Assembly (NCBI RefSeq): GCF_000783395.1
Contig: NZ_JSFK01000001.1
Coordinates: 186,001-250,000, forward strand
Length of the DNA: 64,000 nt
Direction: 5' to 3'
Origin: Pseudomonas chlororaphis
GTDB taxonomy: Bacteria > Pseudomonadota > Gammaproteobacteria > Pseudomonadales > Pseudomonadaceae
Under the pieces are notes generated by a model, which was not told the DNA's origin, searched no databases, and saw only the letters and a program-made list of their open reading frames with translations. Shown piece by piece: positions 1 through 10,074 of this stretch. Position 1 is the first letter of the stretch. Each line of letters starts with the position of its first letter. A program made the position numbers and the translations under genes.

Positions 1-916
1 CCTCGTCTACGACTACCAACGCGTTGATTCGGTGATCTTCCATGATTTTCAGGGCTTCGGCGGCCAGCATTTCCGGCCGTGCAGTCTTGCCGTGGGCCGT
101 CATTACCTGGTCGATGGTGGCGCTGCGAATGTCGATGCTGCGATCCAGCGTACGGCGCAAGTCGCCGTCAGTGAAGATCCCGGCGAGTTTGCCATCGGCT
201 TCAAGGATCACGGTCATGCCCAGACCCTTGCGGGTCATTTCCATCAGCGCATCCTTGAGCAGCGTACCGCGTTGTACTTGCGGCAACTCCTGGCCCGCGT
301 GCATGACGTTTTCCACTTTCAGCAACAGACGACGGCCCAAAGCGCCGCCCGGGTGAGAAAAGGCGAAATCTTCTGCGGTGAAGCCGCGTGCTTCCAGCAG
401 TGCCACGGCCAGCGCGTCACCCATGACCAGTGCCGCGGTGGTCGAGGAAGTCGGCGCCAGGTTCAACGGGCAGGCTTCATGCTCGACGTGAACGTTGAGA
501 TTGACCTCGGCAGCCTTGGCCAGTGGCGACTGCGGGTTACCGGTGACGCTGATCAACTGGATGCCCAGACGTTTGATCAGCGGCAGCAAGGTGACGATTT
601 CGTTGGTCGAGCCGGAGTTCGACAGGGCAAGGATCACATCATCGCGAGTGATCATGCCCATGTCGCCATGGCTGGCTTCGGCCGGGTGGACAAAAAATGC
701 CGGGGTGCCGGTGCTGGCCAGGGTCGCGGCAATCTTGTTGCCGATGTGCCCGGATTTGCCCATGCCGACCACGACTACACGGCCTTTACTGGCCAGAATC
801 ATCTCGCAAGCGCGTACGAAATCGGCGTCGATATGGGGCAACAAGCCTTGTACGGCTTCCACTTCGAGTTGGATGGTGCGTTGTGCCGATTGAATCAGGT
901 CGCTGGATTGGCTCAT
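1..916 (-). CDS. kdsD: Arabinose-5-phosphate isomerase KdsD (C-terminal end cut by window edge)
   Basis: It interconverts ribulose-5-phosphate and arabinose-5-phosphate, the first step toward KDO for lipopolysaccharide, in the cytoplasm. Reading the minus strand from the ATG at 916 gives a SIS sugar-isomerase domain (about residues 1-190, with GMGKSGHIGNK and SNSGSTNE phosphosugar motifs and a HVEHEACPLNLAPTSST stretch), followed by two CBS domains. The reading frame is still open at base 1 after about 305 residues; the family is about 324-328 long, so roughly the last 20 residues lie outside. It is divergent from mlaF across about 275 bases. The family is clear; the other candidate, GutQ, is unlikely next to the mla operon. 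Confidence 0.95.
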   Translation of the reverse strand, partial: MSQSSDLIQSAQRTIQLEVEAVQGLLPHIDADFVRACEMILASKGRVVVVGMGKSGHIGNKIAATLASTGTPAFFVHPAEASHGDMGMITRDDVILALSNSGSTNEIVTLLPLIKRLGIQLISVTGNPQSPLAKAAEVNLNVHVEHEACPLNLAPTSSTTAALVMGDALAVALLEARGFTAEDFAFSHPGGALGRRLLLKVENVMHAGQELPQVQRGTLLKDALMEMTRKGLGMTVILEADGKLAGIFTDGDLRRTLDRSIDIRSATIDQVMTAHGKTARPEMLAAEALKIMEDHRINALVVVDE

Positions 917-1191
917 GTCAGAAATCGTATAGCCCGATGAAAAGGCGGCGATTATAGCGGTTATGTTGCAAAGCCTCACGCTAGTTCGTCGTGCTTTGTC
1001 ATTCCTCGTTACCAAAACCCGGGAAAAGACCCTGCGCACCTGTCATATCGCCGAACTCAGGCTGGTACAAGCCTTGGGCGCGTAGCCTTTGCAGTGATAT
1101 AGTTCGCCGCCAGTTCGGCCTGCCCGGGATGTACGTACTTTTCAAGTAAAGACAGGCGTCCGAGTGAGAGGCTGCATCGCAAGGAGTTTAG

Positions 1192-2001
1192 ATGAGTGCC
1201 GATAACGCCTACGCGGTCGAGCTGAAGGGAGTCTCCTTCAAGCGCGGTGCGCGCAGCATTTTCAATAACGTCGATATTCGCATACCGCGCGGCAAGGTCA
1301 CCGGCATCATGGGGCCTTCCGGGTGTGGCAAGACCACGCTGCTGCGATTGATGGGCGCACAATTGCGTCCTGCCAGCGGCGAAGTCTGGGTCAACGGCCA
1401 GAATCTGCCTGCGCTTTCGCGCAGCGATCTGTTCGATGCGCGAAAGCACATGGGTGTGCTGTTTCAGAGCGGCGCGCTGTTCACCGATCTCGATGTGTTC
1501 GAGAACGTGGCTTTCCCCCTGCGTGTTCATACCGATTTGCCGGAAGAAATGATCCGCGACATCGTCCTGCTCAAGTTGCAGGCGGTCGGTCTGCGCGGTG
1601 CCATCGAGTTGATGCCGGATGAGCTGTCCGGTGGCATGAAGCGCCGCGTCGCACTGGCGCGGGCGATTGCGCTCGATCCGCAGATTCTCATGTACGACGA
1701 ACCGTTCGTCGGGCAGGATCCGATCGCCATGGGTGTGCTGGTCCGTCTGATCCGTCTGCTCAATGATGCGCTGGGGATCACCAGTATCGTGGTGTCCCAC
1801 GATCTGGCTGAAACCGCGAGCATCGCCGACTACATCTATGTGGTCGGTGATGGTCAGGTGCTGGGGCAGGGTACGCCGGACGAGTTGATGAACTCGGACG
1901 AGCCGCGGATCCGTCAGTTCATGACCGGCGATCCCGATGGCCCGGTGCCGTACCATTTTCCAGCGACGGATTACCGCGCAGATCTTCTGGGGAAGCGCTG
2001 A
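1192..2001 (+). CDS. mlaF: MlaF, ATPase of the Mla phospholipid ABC transporter
   Basis: ATP-binding subunit of the MlaFEDB inner-membrane complex that moves phospholipids between inner and outer membrane and keeps outer-leaflet asymmetry; also known as Ttg2A in Pseudomonas. The 269-residue product has a Walker [10 protein letters not shown] (residues 41-49), the ABC signature LSGGMKRR (145-152) and a Walker B ending in LMYDEP (about 166-171). The ATG is preceded by AAGGAG. Its TGA stop shares one base with the mlaE ATG, so the two are translationally coupled. It is the first gene of a tight five-gene operon. Confidence 0.96.
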   Translation: MSADNAYAVELKGVSFKRGARSIFNNVDIRIPRGKVTGIMGPSGCGKTTLLRLMGAQLRPASGEVWVNGQNLPALSRSDLFDARKHMGVLFQSGALFTDLDVFENVAFPLRVHTDLPEEMIRDIVLLKLQAVGLRGAIELMPDELSGGMKRRVALARAIALDPQILMYDEPFVGQDPIAMGVLVRLIRLLNDALGITSIVVSHDLAETASIADYIYVVGDGQVLGQGTPDELMNSDEPRIRQFMTGDPDGPVPYHFPATDYRADLLGKR

Positions 2002-2798
2002 TGCGCAGAATTTCATTAATAGAACGCGTGCGCCGGTTCGGCGAGGCGGCGATCGACGCCGTTGCGGTGTTCGGTCGTGCAACGCTGTTCCTGTTTCATG
2101 CCTTGCTGGGGCGTGGCGGGATCAGCGGCGGTTTCAGTCTGCTGGTCAAACAGTTGCACTCGGTCGGCGTCATGTCGCTGGTGATCATCGTCGTTTCCGG
2201 GATTTTCATCGGCATGGTGCTGGCGCTGCAGGGCTTCAGCATCCTGTCGAGCTACGGTTCGGAGCAGGCGGTGGGGCAGATGGTTGCGCTGACCCTGTTG
2301 CGTGAGCTGGGGCCGGTGGTGACTGCACTGTTGTTTGCCGGTCGTGCCGGGTCGGCGCTGACCGCAGAGATCGGCAACATGAAGTCCACCGAACAGCTTT
2401 CCAGCCTGGAAATGATCGGCGTCGATCCGCTCAAATACATTATTGCCCCGCGCCTGTGGGCCGGCTTCATTTCCCTGCCGGTGCTGGCGATGATTTTCAG
2501 CGTGGTGGGCATCTGGGGTGGTTCGTGGGTGGCTGTCGACTGGCTGGGTGTGTATGAAGGCTCTTATTGGGCGAACATGCAGAACAGCGTGAACTTCACC
2601 AGTGACGTGCTCAATGGCGTGATCAAAAGTATTGTTTTCGCCTTTGTAGTGACCTGGATCGCCGTATTCCAAGGCTATGACTGTGAGCCCACTTCCGAGG
2701 GGATCAGTCGTGCCACCACCAAGACCGTGGTGTTTGCCTCGCTGGCAGTGCTCGGCCTGGACTTTATTCTGACCGCTTTGATGTTTGGAGATTTCTGA
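2001..2798 (+). CDS. mlaE: MlaE, permease of the Mla phospholipid transporter
   Basis: Inner-membrane permease of the Mla system. The 265-residue product has an amphipathic N-terminus followed by several hydrophobic segments and the MlaE/Ttg2B family motifs [21 protein letters not shown] and [19 protein letters not shown] sequence (here [13 protein letters not shown]). Start and stop each overlap the neighbouring gene by one base (TGATG junctions), which fixes the ATG at 2001 and shows coupling with mlaF and mlaD. Confidence 0.96.
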   Translation: MRRISLIERVRRFGEAAIDAVAVFGRATLFLFHALLGRGGISGGFSLLVKQLHSVGVMSLVIIVVSGIFIGMVLALQGFSILSSYGSEQAVGQMVALTLLRELGPVVTALLFAGRAGSALTAEIGNMKSTEQLSSLEMIGVDPLKYIIAPRLWAGFISLPVLAMIFSVVGIWGGSWVAVDWLGVYEGSYWANMQNSVNFTSDVLNGVIKSIVFAFVVTWIAVFQGYDCEPTSEGISRATTKTVVFASLAVLGLDFILTALMFGDF

Positions 2799-3265
2799 TG
2801 CAAAACCGCACCCTGGAAATCGGTGTCGGCCTGTTCCTGCTGGCAGGGATCCTGGCTTTGTTGCTGCTTGCTTTGCGGGTCAGTGGTCTGTCTCCGACGT
2901 CGACCACCGACACCTATAAACTGTATGCCTACTTTGACAATATCGCCGGTTTGACGGTCAGAGCCAAAGTGACCATGGCCGGTGTGACTATCGGCAAGGT
3001 CACGGCAATCGATCTGGATCGCGACAGCTTCACCGGTCGGGTAACCCTGCAAGTGGATAAAAAGGTCGACAACCTGCCGACCGACTCCACAGCGTCTATC
3101 CTGACCGCTGGTCTGCTGGGCGAGAAGTACATCGGTATCAGCGTAGGTGGTGAAGACAAGCCGCTGAAGGATGGTGGAACCATTCACGACACGCAGTCGT
3201 CACTGGTACTGGAAGACCTTATCGGTAAATTCCTGCTCAATACCGTTAGCAAAGACGCCAAATGA
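2798..3265 (+). CDS. mlaD: MlaD, MCE-domain lipid-binding subunit
   Basis: Periplasmic MCE-domain protein anchored by one N-terminal helix (about residues 7-29, rich in Leu/Ala). MlaD forms a hexameric ring on MlaE and carries lipid between MlaE and MlaC. The MCE domain follows the anchor (YAYFDNIAGLTVRAKVTMAG, residues about 44-63) and includes the AGLLGEKYIGIS motif near residue 104-115. At 155 residues it is the usual length for a short gammaproteobacterial MlaD. It overlaps mlaE by one base and is 11 bases ahead of mlaC. Confidence 0.95.
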   Translation: MQNRTLEIGVGLFLLAGILALLLLALRVSGLSPTSTTDTYKLYAYFDNIAGLTVRAKVTMAGVTIGKVTAIDLDRDSFTGRVTLQVDKKVDNLPTDSTASILTAGLLGEKYIGISVGGEDKPLKDGGTIHDTQSSLVLEDLIGKFLLNTVSKDAK

Positions 3266-3276
3266 GGAGCTTTTGA

Positions 3277-3924
3277 ATGATCTCTATCTTGCGACGCAGC
3301 CTGTTGGTGCTGCTGGCGGCCTTGCCGTTGATGGGTAACGCCGTGGCTGCTGCGACTTCGGCACATGATCTGGTTCAGGACACAACCACCCGGTTGCTGG
3401 CCGACCTGGCTGCCAACAAAGAGAAATACAAGCAGGATCCGACTGATTTCTACGCGGCGCTCAACACCATCGTCGGGCCAGTAGTGGACGCCGAGGGCAT
3501 CTCCAAGAGCATCATGACGGTCAAGTATTCGCGCAAGGCCACGCCGGCGCAGATGCAGACTTTCCAGGAGAACTTCAAAAAAGGCCTGTTCCAGTTCTAC
3601 GGCAACGCCTTGCTCGAGTACAACAACCAGGGCATCACCGTTGACCCTGCCAAGGACGAATCAGGCGATCGCACCAGCGTCAACATGACCGTCAAGGGCA
3701 GCAGCGGCGCGATCTATCCCGTGCAGTACACGCTGGAGAAGATCAACGGCGAGTGGAAACTGCGCAATGTGATCATCAACGGCATCAACATCGGCAAACT
3801 GTTCCGTGATCAGTTCGCCGACGCGATGCAGCGCAATGGCAACGATCTGGACAAGACCATCAATGGTTGGGCCGGTGAAGTGGCCAAGGCCAAGGAAGCC
3901 ACTGAAAAGAATCCAGCACAATGA
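3277..3924 (+). CDS. mlaC: MlaC, periplasmic phospholipid shuttle
   Basis: Soluble periplasmic lipid carrier of the Mla pathway (Ttg2D family, 215 residues). The N-terminus is a clear Sec signal peptide (two Arg, a Leu-rich core, then GNAVAAA, cleavage near residue 25). The mature part is the MlaC/Tol_Tol_Ttg2 fold, with typical FYAALNTIVGPVVD and YPVQYTLEKINGEWKLRNVI segments. A GAGG ribosome-binding site lies just ahead of the ATG. The gene ends in a four-base overlap (ATGA) with mlaB. Confidence 0.95.
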   Translation: MISILRRSLLVLLAALPLMGNAVAAATSAHDLVQDTTTRLLADLAANKEKYKQDPTDFYAALNTIVGPVVDAEGISKSIMTVKYSRKATPAQMQTFQENFKKGLFQFYGNALLEYNNQGITVDPAKDESGDRTSVNMTVKGSSGAIYPVQYTLEKINGEWKLRNVIINGINIGKLFRDQFADAMQRNGNDLDKTINGWAGEVAKAKEATEKNPAQ

Positions 3925-4226
3925 GTGAGGCCGCAGTTCGTATGAGTGATGTCGACGAGCTTCTGCTTAGCGGGGTGCTGGACTATCGCACCGGCGCAGA
4001 CCTGCGCAAGCAAGGTCAGGCGTTGATCAAGTCCAGCAAAGCCTCTTCGCTGGTGATCGACTGCTCGGCGGTGAAGAAGTCCAGCAGCGTCGGCTTGTCG
4101 TTGCTGCTGTGCTTCATGCGCGATGCCAACGCGGCCGGCAAGGCTGTCAGCATCCGTGCGATGCCCGAAGACATGCGCGAAATTGCTCAGGTCAGCGAAT
4201 TGACCGAACTGTTGGCGCACCCCTGA
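3921..4226 (+). CDS. mlaB: MlaB, STAS-domain regulatory subunit of the Mla transporter
   Basis: Small cytoplasmic STAS-domain protein (101 residues) that binds MlaF and supports ATPase assembly. The fold is seen in ..LLLSGVLDYRTGADLRKQG and the LVIDCSAVKKSSSVGLSLLL core, where anti-sigma antagonists carry the D-S-S motif. The first ATG (3921) overlaps the mlaC stop; a second ATG seven codons later is possible. It is the last gene of the operon, followed by a hairpin terminator. Confidence 0.9.
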   Translation: MSEAAVRMSDVDELLLSGVLDYRTGADLRKQGQALIKSSKASSLVIDCSAVKKSSSVGLSLLLCFMRDANAAGKAVSIRAMPEDMREIAQVSELTELLAHP

Positions 4227-4241
4227 ACCCACATCTATAAA

Positions 4242-4296
4242 GAAGCCCCCCGTCAGAGTCCTGCCATGCGGGGTTCGCAGGCGCGGGGCTTTTTTG
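4242..4296 (+). terminator. Rho-independent terminator after the mla operon
   Basis: AAGCCCC near 4243-4249 pairs with GGGGCTT near 4285-4291, with an internal secondary hairpin and a run of six T at the 3' end. It lies directly behind mlaB, ahead of ibaG. Confidence 0.75.
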
Positions 4297-4341
4297 TATG
4301 ATGTCCGACCCGTGCGCACAGGGCGCCGATTGAGGTTGAGC

Positions 4342-5869
<1,528 letters not shown>

Positions 5870-5880
5870 TTGCTGCATTG

Positions 5881-5963
5881 GGACACAGGGACGTGTCCAC
5901 TGATTTTAAGAGTCGAGCCGGTTTCCGGCTCGATGTGTGTCCGGCGCCGATTGCGACCGGACA
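5881..5963 (+). promoter_or_regulatory. Three consecutive inverted repeats in the murA-hisG gap
   Basis: The 124-base gap holds GGACAC/GTGTCC (5881-5898), a perfect 9-bp stem TCGAGCCGG-TTT-CCGGCTCGA (5913-5933) and TGTCCGG/CCGGACA (5938-5963). None is followed by a T-run, so they are not standard terminators. They end about 30 bases before hisG. A structured leader or a weak terminator for murA are both possible; this is inference from base pairing only. Confidence 0.45.
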
Positions 5964-5993
5964 TGAGTACCTTGATAAGGACTGACGTTTCCC

Positions 5994-6629
5994 ATGTTGA
6001 CCATCGCACTGTCCAAGGGCCGCATCCTTGACGACACCCTGCCGCTTCTAGCCGAAGCGGGCATCGTGCCGACCGAGAATCCGGACAAGAGCCGCAAGCT
6101 GATCATTCCCACGACGCAGGACGACGTTCGTCTGTTGATCGTGCGTGCCACCGATGTGCCGACTTACGTCGAGCATGGCGCGGCTGACCTCGGCGTTGCC
6201 GGTAAAGACGTGCTGATGGAATACACCGGCCAGGGCCTGTACGAGCCACTGGATCTGCAGATCGCCCAGTGCAAGCTGATGACCGCCGGCAAGATCGGCG
6301 CGCCTGAGCCCAAGGGCCGTCTGCGCGTGGCGACCAAGTTCGTCAACGTTGCCAAGCGTTACTACGCTGAACAGGGCCGTCAGGTCGACATCATCAAGCT
6401 GTACGGCTCGATGGAGCTTGCACCGCTGATCGGTCTCGCCGACAAGATCATCGACGTGGTCGACACCGGCAACACCCTGCGCGCCAACGGCCTGGAACCT
6501 CAGGAACTGATCGCTACGATCAGCTCGCGCCTGGTGGTCAACAAGGCTTCGATGAAAATGCAACACGCCCGAATCCAGGCGTTGATCGATACCCTGCGCA
6601 ACGCAGTGGAATCGCGACACCGCGGCTGA
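5994..6629 (+). CDS. hisG: ATP phosphoribosyltransferase, short form HisG(S)
   Basis: First enzyme of histidine synthesis: condenses ATP and PRPP. At 211 residues it is the short form, lacking the C-terminal ACT-like regulatory domain of the roughly 300-residue form. Short HisG works as a hetero-octamer with HisZ, which is not in this window. Family motifs are seen in [11 protein letters not shown] at the start, [15 protein letters not shown] and [14 protein letters not shown] (PRPP-binding). It precedes hisD and hisC. Confidence 0.96.
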   Translation: MLTIALSKGRILDDTLPLLAEAGIVPTENPDKSRKLIIPTTQDDVRLLIVRATDVPTYVEHGAADLGVAGKDVLMEYTGQGLYEPLDLQIAQCKLMTAGKIGAPEPKGRLRVATKFVNVAKRYYAEQGRQVDIIKLYGSMELAPLIGLADKIIDVVDTGNTLRANGLEPQELIATISSRLVVNKASMKMQHARIQALIDTLRNAVESRHRG

Positions 6630-6681
6630 TTTACCTGCGCGGCCCCAGGTCGCGCCGTCTATCCGCCTCATAGCCAGAATT

Positions 6682-6731
6682 CTCAGGTGCCCAAGCGGAT
6701 CGAATGATAGTTTCGGGCGCCTGAGTTTTTT
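6682..6731 (+). terminator. Terminator or attenuator-like hairpin between hisG and hisD
   Basis: CTCAGG(T)GCCC pairs with GGGCGCCTGAG, followed by six T (to 6731). The hairpin lies 24 bases before the hisD ATG, so it either separates hisG from hisD or acts in the hisD leader. No His-rich leader peptide was noticed. Confidence 0.65.
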
Positions 6732-6754
6732 GCCATTCCTATGAGGCTCTCGCT

Positions 6755-8080
6755 ATGACCGCACCGACTGCAATTCGCCGACTCAACGCTGCTGACCCGG
6801 ATTTCGCGCATCATCTGGATCATCTGCTGAGCTGGGAAAGTGTGTCTGACGACTCGGTCAATCAGCGCGTGCTGGACATCATCAAGGCTGTACGCGAGCG
6901 CGGTGACGCGGCGCTGGTCGAGTTCACCCAGAAATTCGACGGTCTCGAAGTCGCCTCGATGGCTGATCTGATCCTGCCGCGCGAGCGCCTGGAACTGGCT
7001 CTGACCCGCATCACCGTGGCACAGCGCGAAGCGTTGGAGAAAGCCGCCGCTCGCGTGCGCAGCTACCACGAAAAACAGAAGCAGGATTCGTGGAGCTACA
7101 CCGAAGCTGACGGCACTGTGCTGGGCCAGAAGGTCACGCCGCTGGATCGCGCCGGTTTGTACGTGCCGGGCGGCAAGGCGTCGTATCCGTCGTCGGTATT
7201 GATGAACGCGATTCCGGCCAAGGTCGCCGGCGTGACCGAAGTGGTCATGGTCGTGCCGACACCACGCGGTGAAATCAATGAGCTGGTGCTGGCGGCCGCA
7301 TGCATCGCTGGCGTCGACCGGGTGTTCACCATCGGTGGCGCACAAGCTGTCGCTGCCTTGGCTTACGGCACCGAAAGCGTGCCGAAAGTCGACAAAGTGG
7401 TTGGTCCGGGCAACATCTATGTCGCCACCGCCAAGCGTCACGTGTTCGGTCAGGTTGGTATCGACATGATCGCCGGCCCTTCGGAAATCCTCGTGGTGTG
7501 CGACGGCCAGACCGATCCGGACTGGATCGCCATGGACCTGTTCTCGCAAGCCGAGCACGACGAAGACGCCCAGGCGATTCTGGTCAGCCCGGATGCCGAG
7601 TTCCTCGACAGGGTCGCCGCCAGCATCGACAAACTGCTGCCGACCATGGATCGCGCGACCATCATCGAAACCTCGATCAATGGCCGTGGTGCGCTGATTC
7701 ACGTGAAGGACATGGCGCAAGCGATCGAAGTCGCCAACCGCATCGCCCCGGAACACTTGGAGTTGTCGGTGGCTGACCCGCAAGCCTGGCTGCCGCAGAT
7801 CCGCCACGCCGGCGCGATCTTCATGGGCCGTCACACCTCCGAAGCCCTGGGCGATTACTGCGCAGGCCCGAACCACGTGCTGCCGACCTCGGGCACGGCG
7901 CGCTTCTCTTCGCCGCTGGGCGTGTACGACTTCCAGAAACGTTCGTCGATCATTTTTTGCTCCGAGGCCGGTGCTTCCGAGTTGGGTAAAACTGCATCCG
8001 TGCTGGCCCGTGGCGAATCGTTGAGCGCGCACGCACGCAGCGCCGAATACCGCATCAAAGACGAATCGAAGGGGAACTGA
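6755..8080 (+). CDS. hisD: Histidinol dehydrogenase HisD
   Basis: Last two steps of histidine synthesis: NAD- and Zn-dependent oxidation of L-histidinol to L-histidine. The 441-residue product is full length. Family motifs are [41 protein letters not shown] and, late, [20 protein letters not shown]. The [10 protein letters not shown] segment and HLELSV carry the metal and catalytic Glu/His residues. Two bases separate it from hisC, so the pair is cotranscribed. Confidence 0.98.
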   Translation: MTAPTAIRRLNAADPDFAHHLDHLLSWESVSDDSVNQRVLDIIKAVRERGDAALVEFTQKFDGLEVASMADLILPRERLELALTRITVAQREALEKAAARVRSYHEKQKQDSWSYTEADGTVLGQKVTPLDRAGLYVPGGKASYPSSVLMNAIPAKVAGVTEVVMVVPTPRGEINELVLAAACIAGVDRVFTIGGAQAVAALAYGTESVPKVDKVVGPGNIYVATAKRHVFGQVGIDMIAGPSEILVVCDGQTDPDWIAMDLFSQAEHDEDAQAILVSPDAEFLDRVAASIDKLLPTMDRATIIETSINGRGALIHVKDMAQAIEVANRIAPEHLELSVADPQAWLPQIRHAGAIFMGRHTSEALGDYCAGPNHVLPTSGTARFSSPLGVYDFQKRSSIIFCSEAGASELGKTASVLARGESLSAHARSAEYRIKDESKGN

Positions 8081-8082
8081 AC

Positions 8083-9135
8083 ATGAGCAAATTCTGGAGC
8101 CCGTTCGTCAAGGATCTGGTGCCCTACGTGCCGGGCGAACAACCGAAGCTGACCAAACTGGTCAAGCTCAACACCAATGAAAACCCGTACGGCCCGTCGC
8201 CAAAAGCCTTGGCAGCGATGCAGACCGAACTGAATGACAACCTGCGTCTGTACCCGGACCCGAACAGCGATCTGCTGAAAACTGCCGTGGCCCGGTATTA
8301 CGGCGTGCAGAGCAATCAGGTGTTCCTCGGCAACGGTTCGGATGAAGTGCTCGCGCACATTTTCCACGGTTTGCTGCAACACGATCAGCCGTTGTTGTTC
8401 CCGGACATCAGCTACAGCTTCTATCCGGTTTACTGCGGTTTGTACGGCATCAAGTTCGATGCGGTGCCGCTGGACGCGCAGTTCCAGATCGACCCGGCCG
8501 ACTACGCCAAGCCGAACGGCGGGATCATTTTCCCGAATCCGAATGCGCCAACCGGTTGCCTGCTGGCGTTGGACGCGGTTGAACAGATCCTCAAGGCCAG
8601 CCCGGATTCGGTAGTGGTTGTGGATGAGGCGTACATCGACTTCGGCGGCGAAACGGCGATCAGTCTGGTGGACCGTTATCCGAACCTGCTGGTGACGCAG
8701 ACGTTGTCCAAGTCGCGTTCGCTGGCTGGTTTGCGCGTTGGTTTTGCGGTCGGCCATCCCGATCTGATCGAGGCGCTGGAGCGGATCAAGAACAGCTTCA
8801 ACTCCTATCCACTGGATCGTCTGGCGATTGTCGGTGCGGCAGCGGCGTTCGAAGATCGCGAGTATTTCGACAAGACCTGCCGTCTGGTGATCGAGAGCCG
8901 TGAGTGGGTGATTGCACAGTTGCAGGCCAAGGGGTTTGAAGTGCTGCCGTCGGCGGCGAACTTCATTTTCGCCCGGCATCCGCAGCATGATGCGGCAGGG
9001 CTGGCGGCGAAGTTGCGCGAGCAGGGCGTGATTGTGCGGCACTTCAAGCAGGAGCGGATTGCGCAGTTCCTGCGGATTTCGATTGGCACGCCGGAGCAGA
9101 ATCAGGCGCTGATTGACGGCCTGGGCGACCTCTAA
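8083..9135 (+). CDS. hisC: Histidinol-phosphate aminotransferase HisC
   Basis: PLP-dependent aminotransferase (fold type I) converting imidazole acetol-phosphate and glutamate to histidinol-phosphate; 350 residues. It has [15 protein letters not shown] at the N-terminus, [10 protein letters not shown] (PLP-ring Asp and Tyr) and the Schiff-base Lys in [13 protein letters not shown]. Pseudomonas carries more than one hisC; this hisD-linked copy corresponds to hisC1 of P. aeruginosa (recalled synteny). Confidence 0.96.
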   Translation: MSKFWSPFVKDLVPYVPGEQPKLTKLVKLNTNENPYGPSPKALAAMQTELNDNLRLYPDPNSDLLKTAVARYYGVQSNQVFLGNGSDEVLAHIFHGLLQHDQPLLFPDISYSFYPVYCGLYGIKFDAVPLDAQFQIDPADYAKPNGGIIFPNPNAPTGCLLALDAVEQILKASPDSVVVVDEAYIDFGGETAISLVDRYPNLLVTQTLSKSRSLAGLRVGFAVGHPDLIEALERIKNSFNSYPLDRLAIVGAAAAFEDREYFDKTCRLVIESREWVIAQLQAKGFEVLPSAANFIFARHPQHDAAGLAAKLREQGVIVRHFKQERIAQFLRISIGTPEQNQALIDGLGDL

Positions 9136-9168
9136 AAGCAAAAGCCCCTCATCGGAACGCCGCCCGCC

Positions 9169-9336
9169 TAACCCTCTCCCGGAGGGAGAGGGGACTGATT
9201 GGGGGATATTGCAGAGCTTCGTCGACGTGAAAGTGCTGTACCGAATCCATAATCGACTCGGTCTTTCAGGTCGACGTACTTCGCAAGACAACTCGGTCGG
9301 CTCCCTCTCCCTCTGGGAGAGGGCTGGGGTGAGGGT
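9169..9336. repeat. Inverted dispersed repeat (CCCTCTCCC family)
   Basis: The arms CCCTCTCCCGGAGGGAGAGGGG (near 9171-9192) and CCCTCTCCCTCTGGGAGAGGG (near 9303-9323) frame about 110 bases without a gene. This sequence type is common between genes in fluorescent pseudomonads. It sits between the convergent ends of hisC and the DUF4198 gene. A fragment of the same family recurs at 44575-44596. Confidence 0.6.
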
Positions 9337-9342
9337 GCGCTT

Positions 9343-10062
9343 TTACTCGTGATGTGGTTCGCCGAGGAACGTCAGTGAGCTAAACAACCCACGACTATCC
9401 ACATCCGCACTGCCATTAACCGGCACCTCAACCTGCGCCGCAATCACATTCAACCCTTCATTCCTCACCAGCACCTGCGCCCGACCGTCCTTGTCAGTCT
9501 CGGTGCTCAACGTGTTCGGCGCGCTGCGATAATCGCCAACCAACTTCACTCCCGCCGCCGGTTTGCCATCGAGCAACACCCGCACTGGCAACGATTTTCC
9601 CGGTCCCACGGTCAGCGGATCAACCTCCGGCACAATCAGCAATTTGATCTGATCAAGCTTCGGCAACTTCGCCCCCGGCTGATAAATCGCCAGGCTGTAC
9701 TTGAACGTCTCGGTGGCCTCGACAGCGCCCGGCACCTTGCTGCGACCTTCGTTGATCCATTTCTTGTCAGCCGTCTGCGACCACATGCCATTGTTCAGTG
9801 CCACGGCCATCACCGCAGGCGACTTCAGCGGTTTCAAACGTGCGTGATCCGCCAGGCGCTCAACGCTGACCGGAATCATCTTGCCGGCAACGTCGTAGGC
9901 CCAGGCACCGCTGATCTTCTGCGCCTTGAACGCGTTGTCTTCAGCGCCATGGCCGTAGACCACTTCGATATTGCCGCGCCGTTGCTCGGTCCACAGGCCA
10001 TGAGCCGAGACTTCGCCTGCGAACAGCGCAGCGATGAGTACAAAGGTTTTGCCGTATAGCAT
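9343..10062 (-). CDS. DUF4198 periplasmic protein, probably for metal uptake
   Basis: A 239-residue secreted protein with a signal peptide (about residues 1-20, ending GEVSA) that leaves a His at the mature N-terminus (HGLWTE). This is a hallmark of DUF4198 proteins, which are often tied to nickel or cobalt transport. It contains two beta-sandwich-like segments with a domain of the carboxypeptidase-regulatory type (VRVLLDGKPAAGVKLVGDY, DKDGRAQVLVRNEGL). It lies 12 bases downstream of a TonB-dependent receptor gene on the same strand, so the two form an operon. Metal specificity cannot be read from the sequence. Confidence 0.75.
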   Translation of the reverse strand: MLYGKTFVLIAALFAGEVSAHGLWTEQRRGNIEVVYGHGAEDNAFKAQKISGAWAYDVAGKMIPVSVERLADHARLKPLKSPAVMAVALNNGMWSQTADKKWINEGRSKVPGAVEATETFKYSLAIYQPGAKLPKLDQIKLLIVPEVDPLTVGPGKSLPVRVLLDGKPAAGVKLVGDYRSAPNTLSTETDKDGRAQVLVRNEGLNVIAAQVEVPVNGSADVDSRGLFSSLTFLGEPHHE

Positions 10063-10074
10063 GGTGACGTCCTT

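Noticed and set aside
32..940. Plus-strand frame of 302 codons at the left edge
   Set aside because: It is the reverse of kdsD; only the minus-strand product has SIS and CBS motifs.
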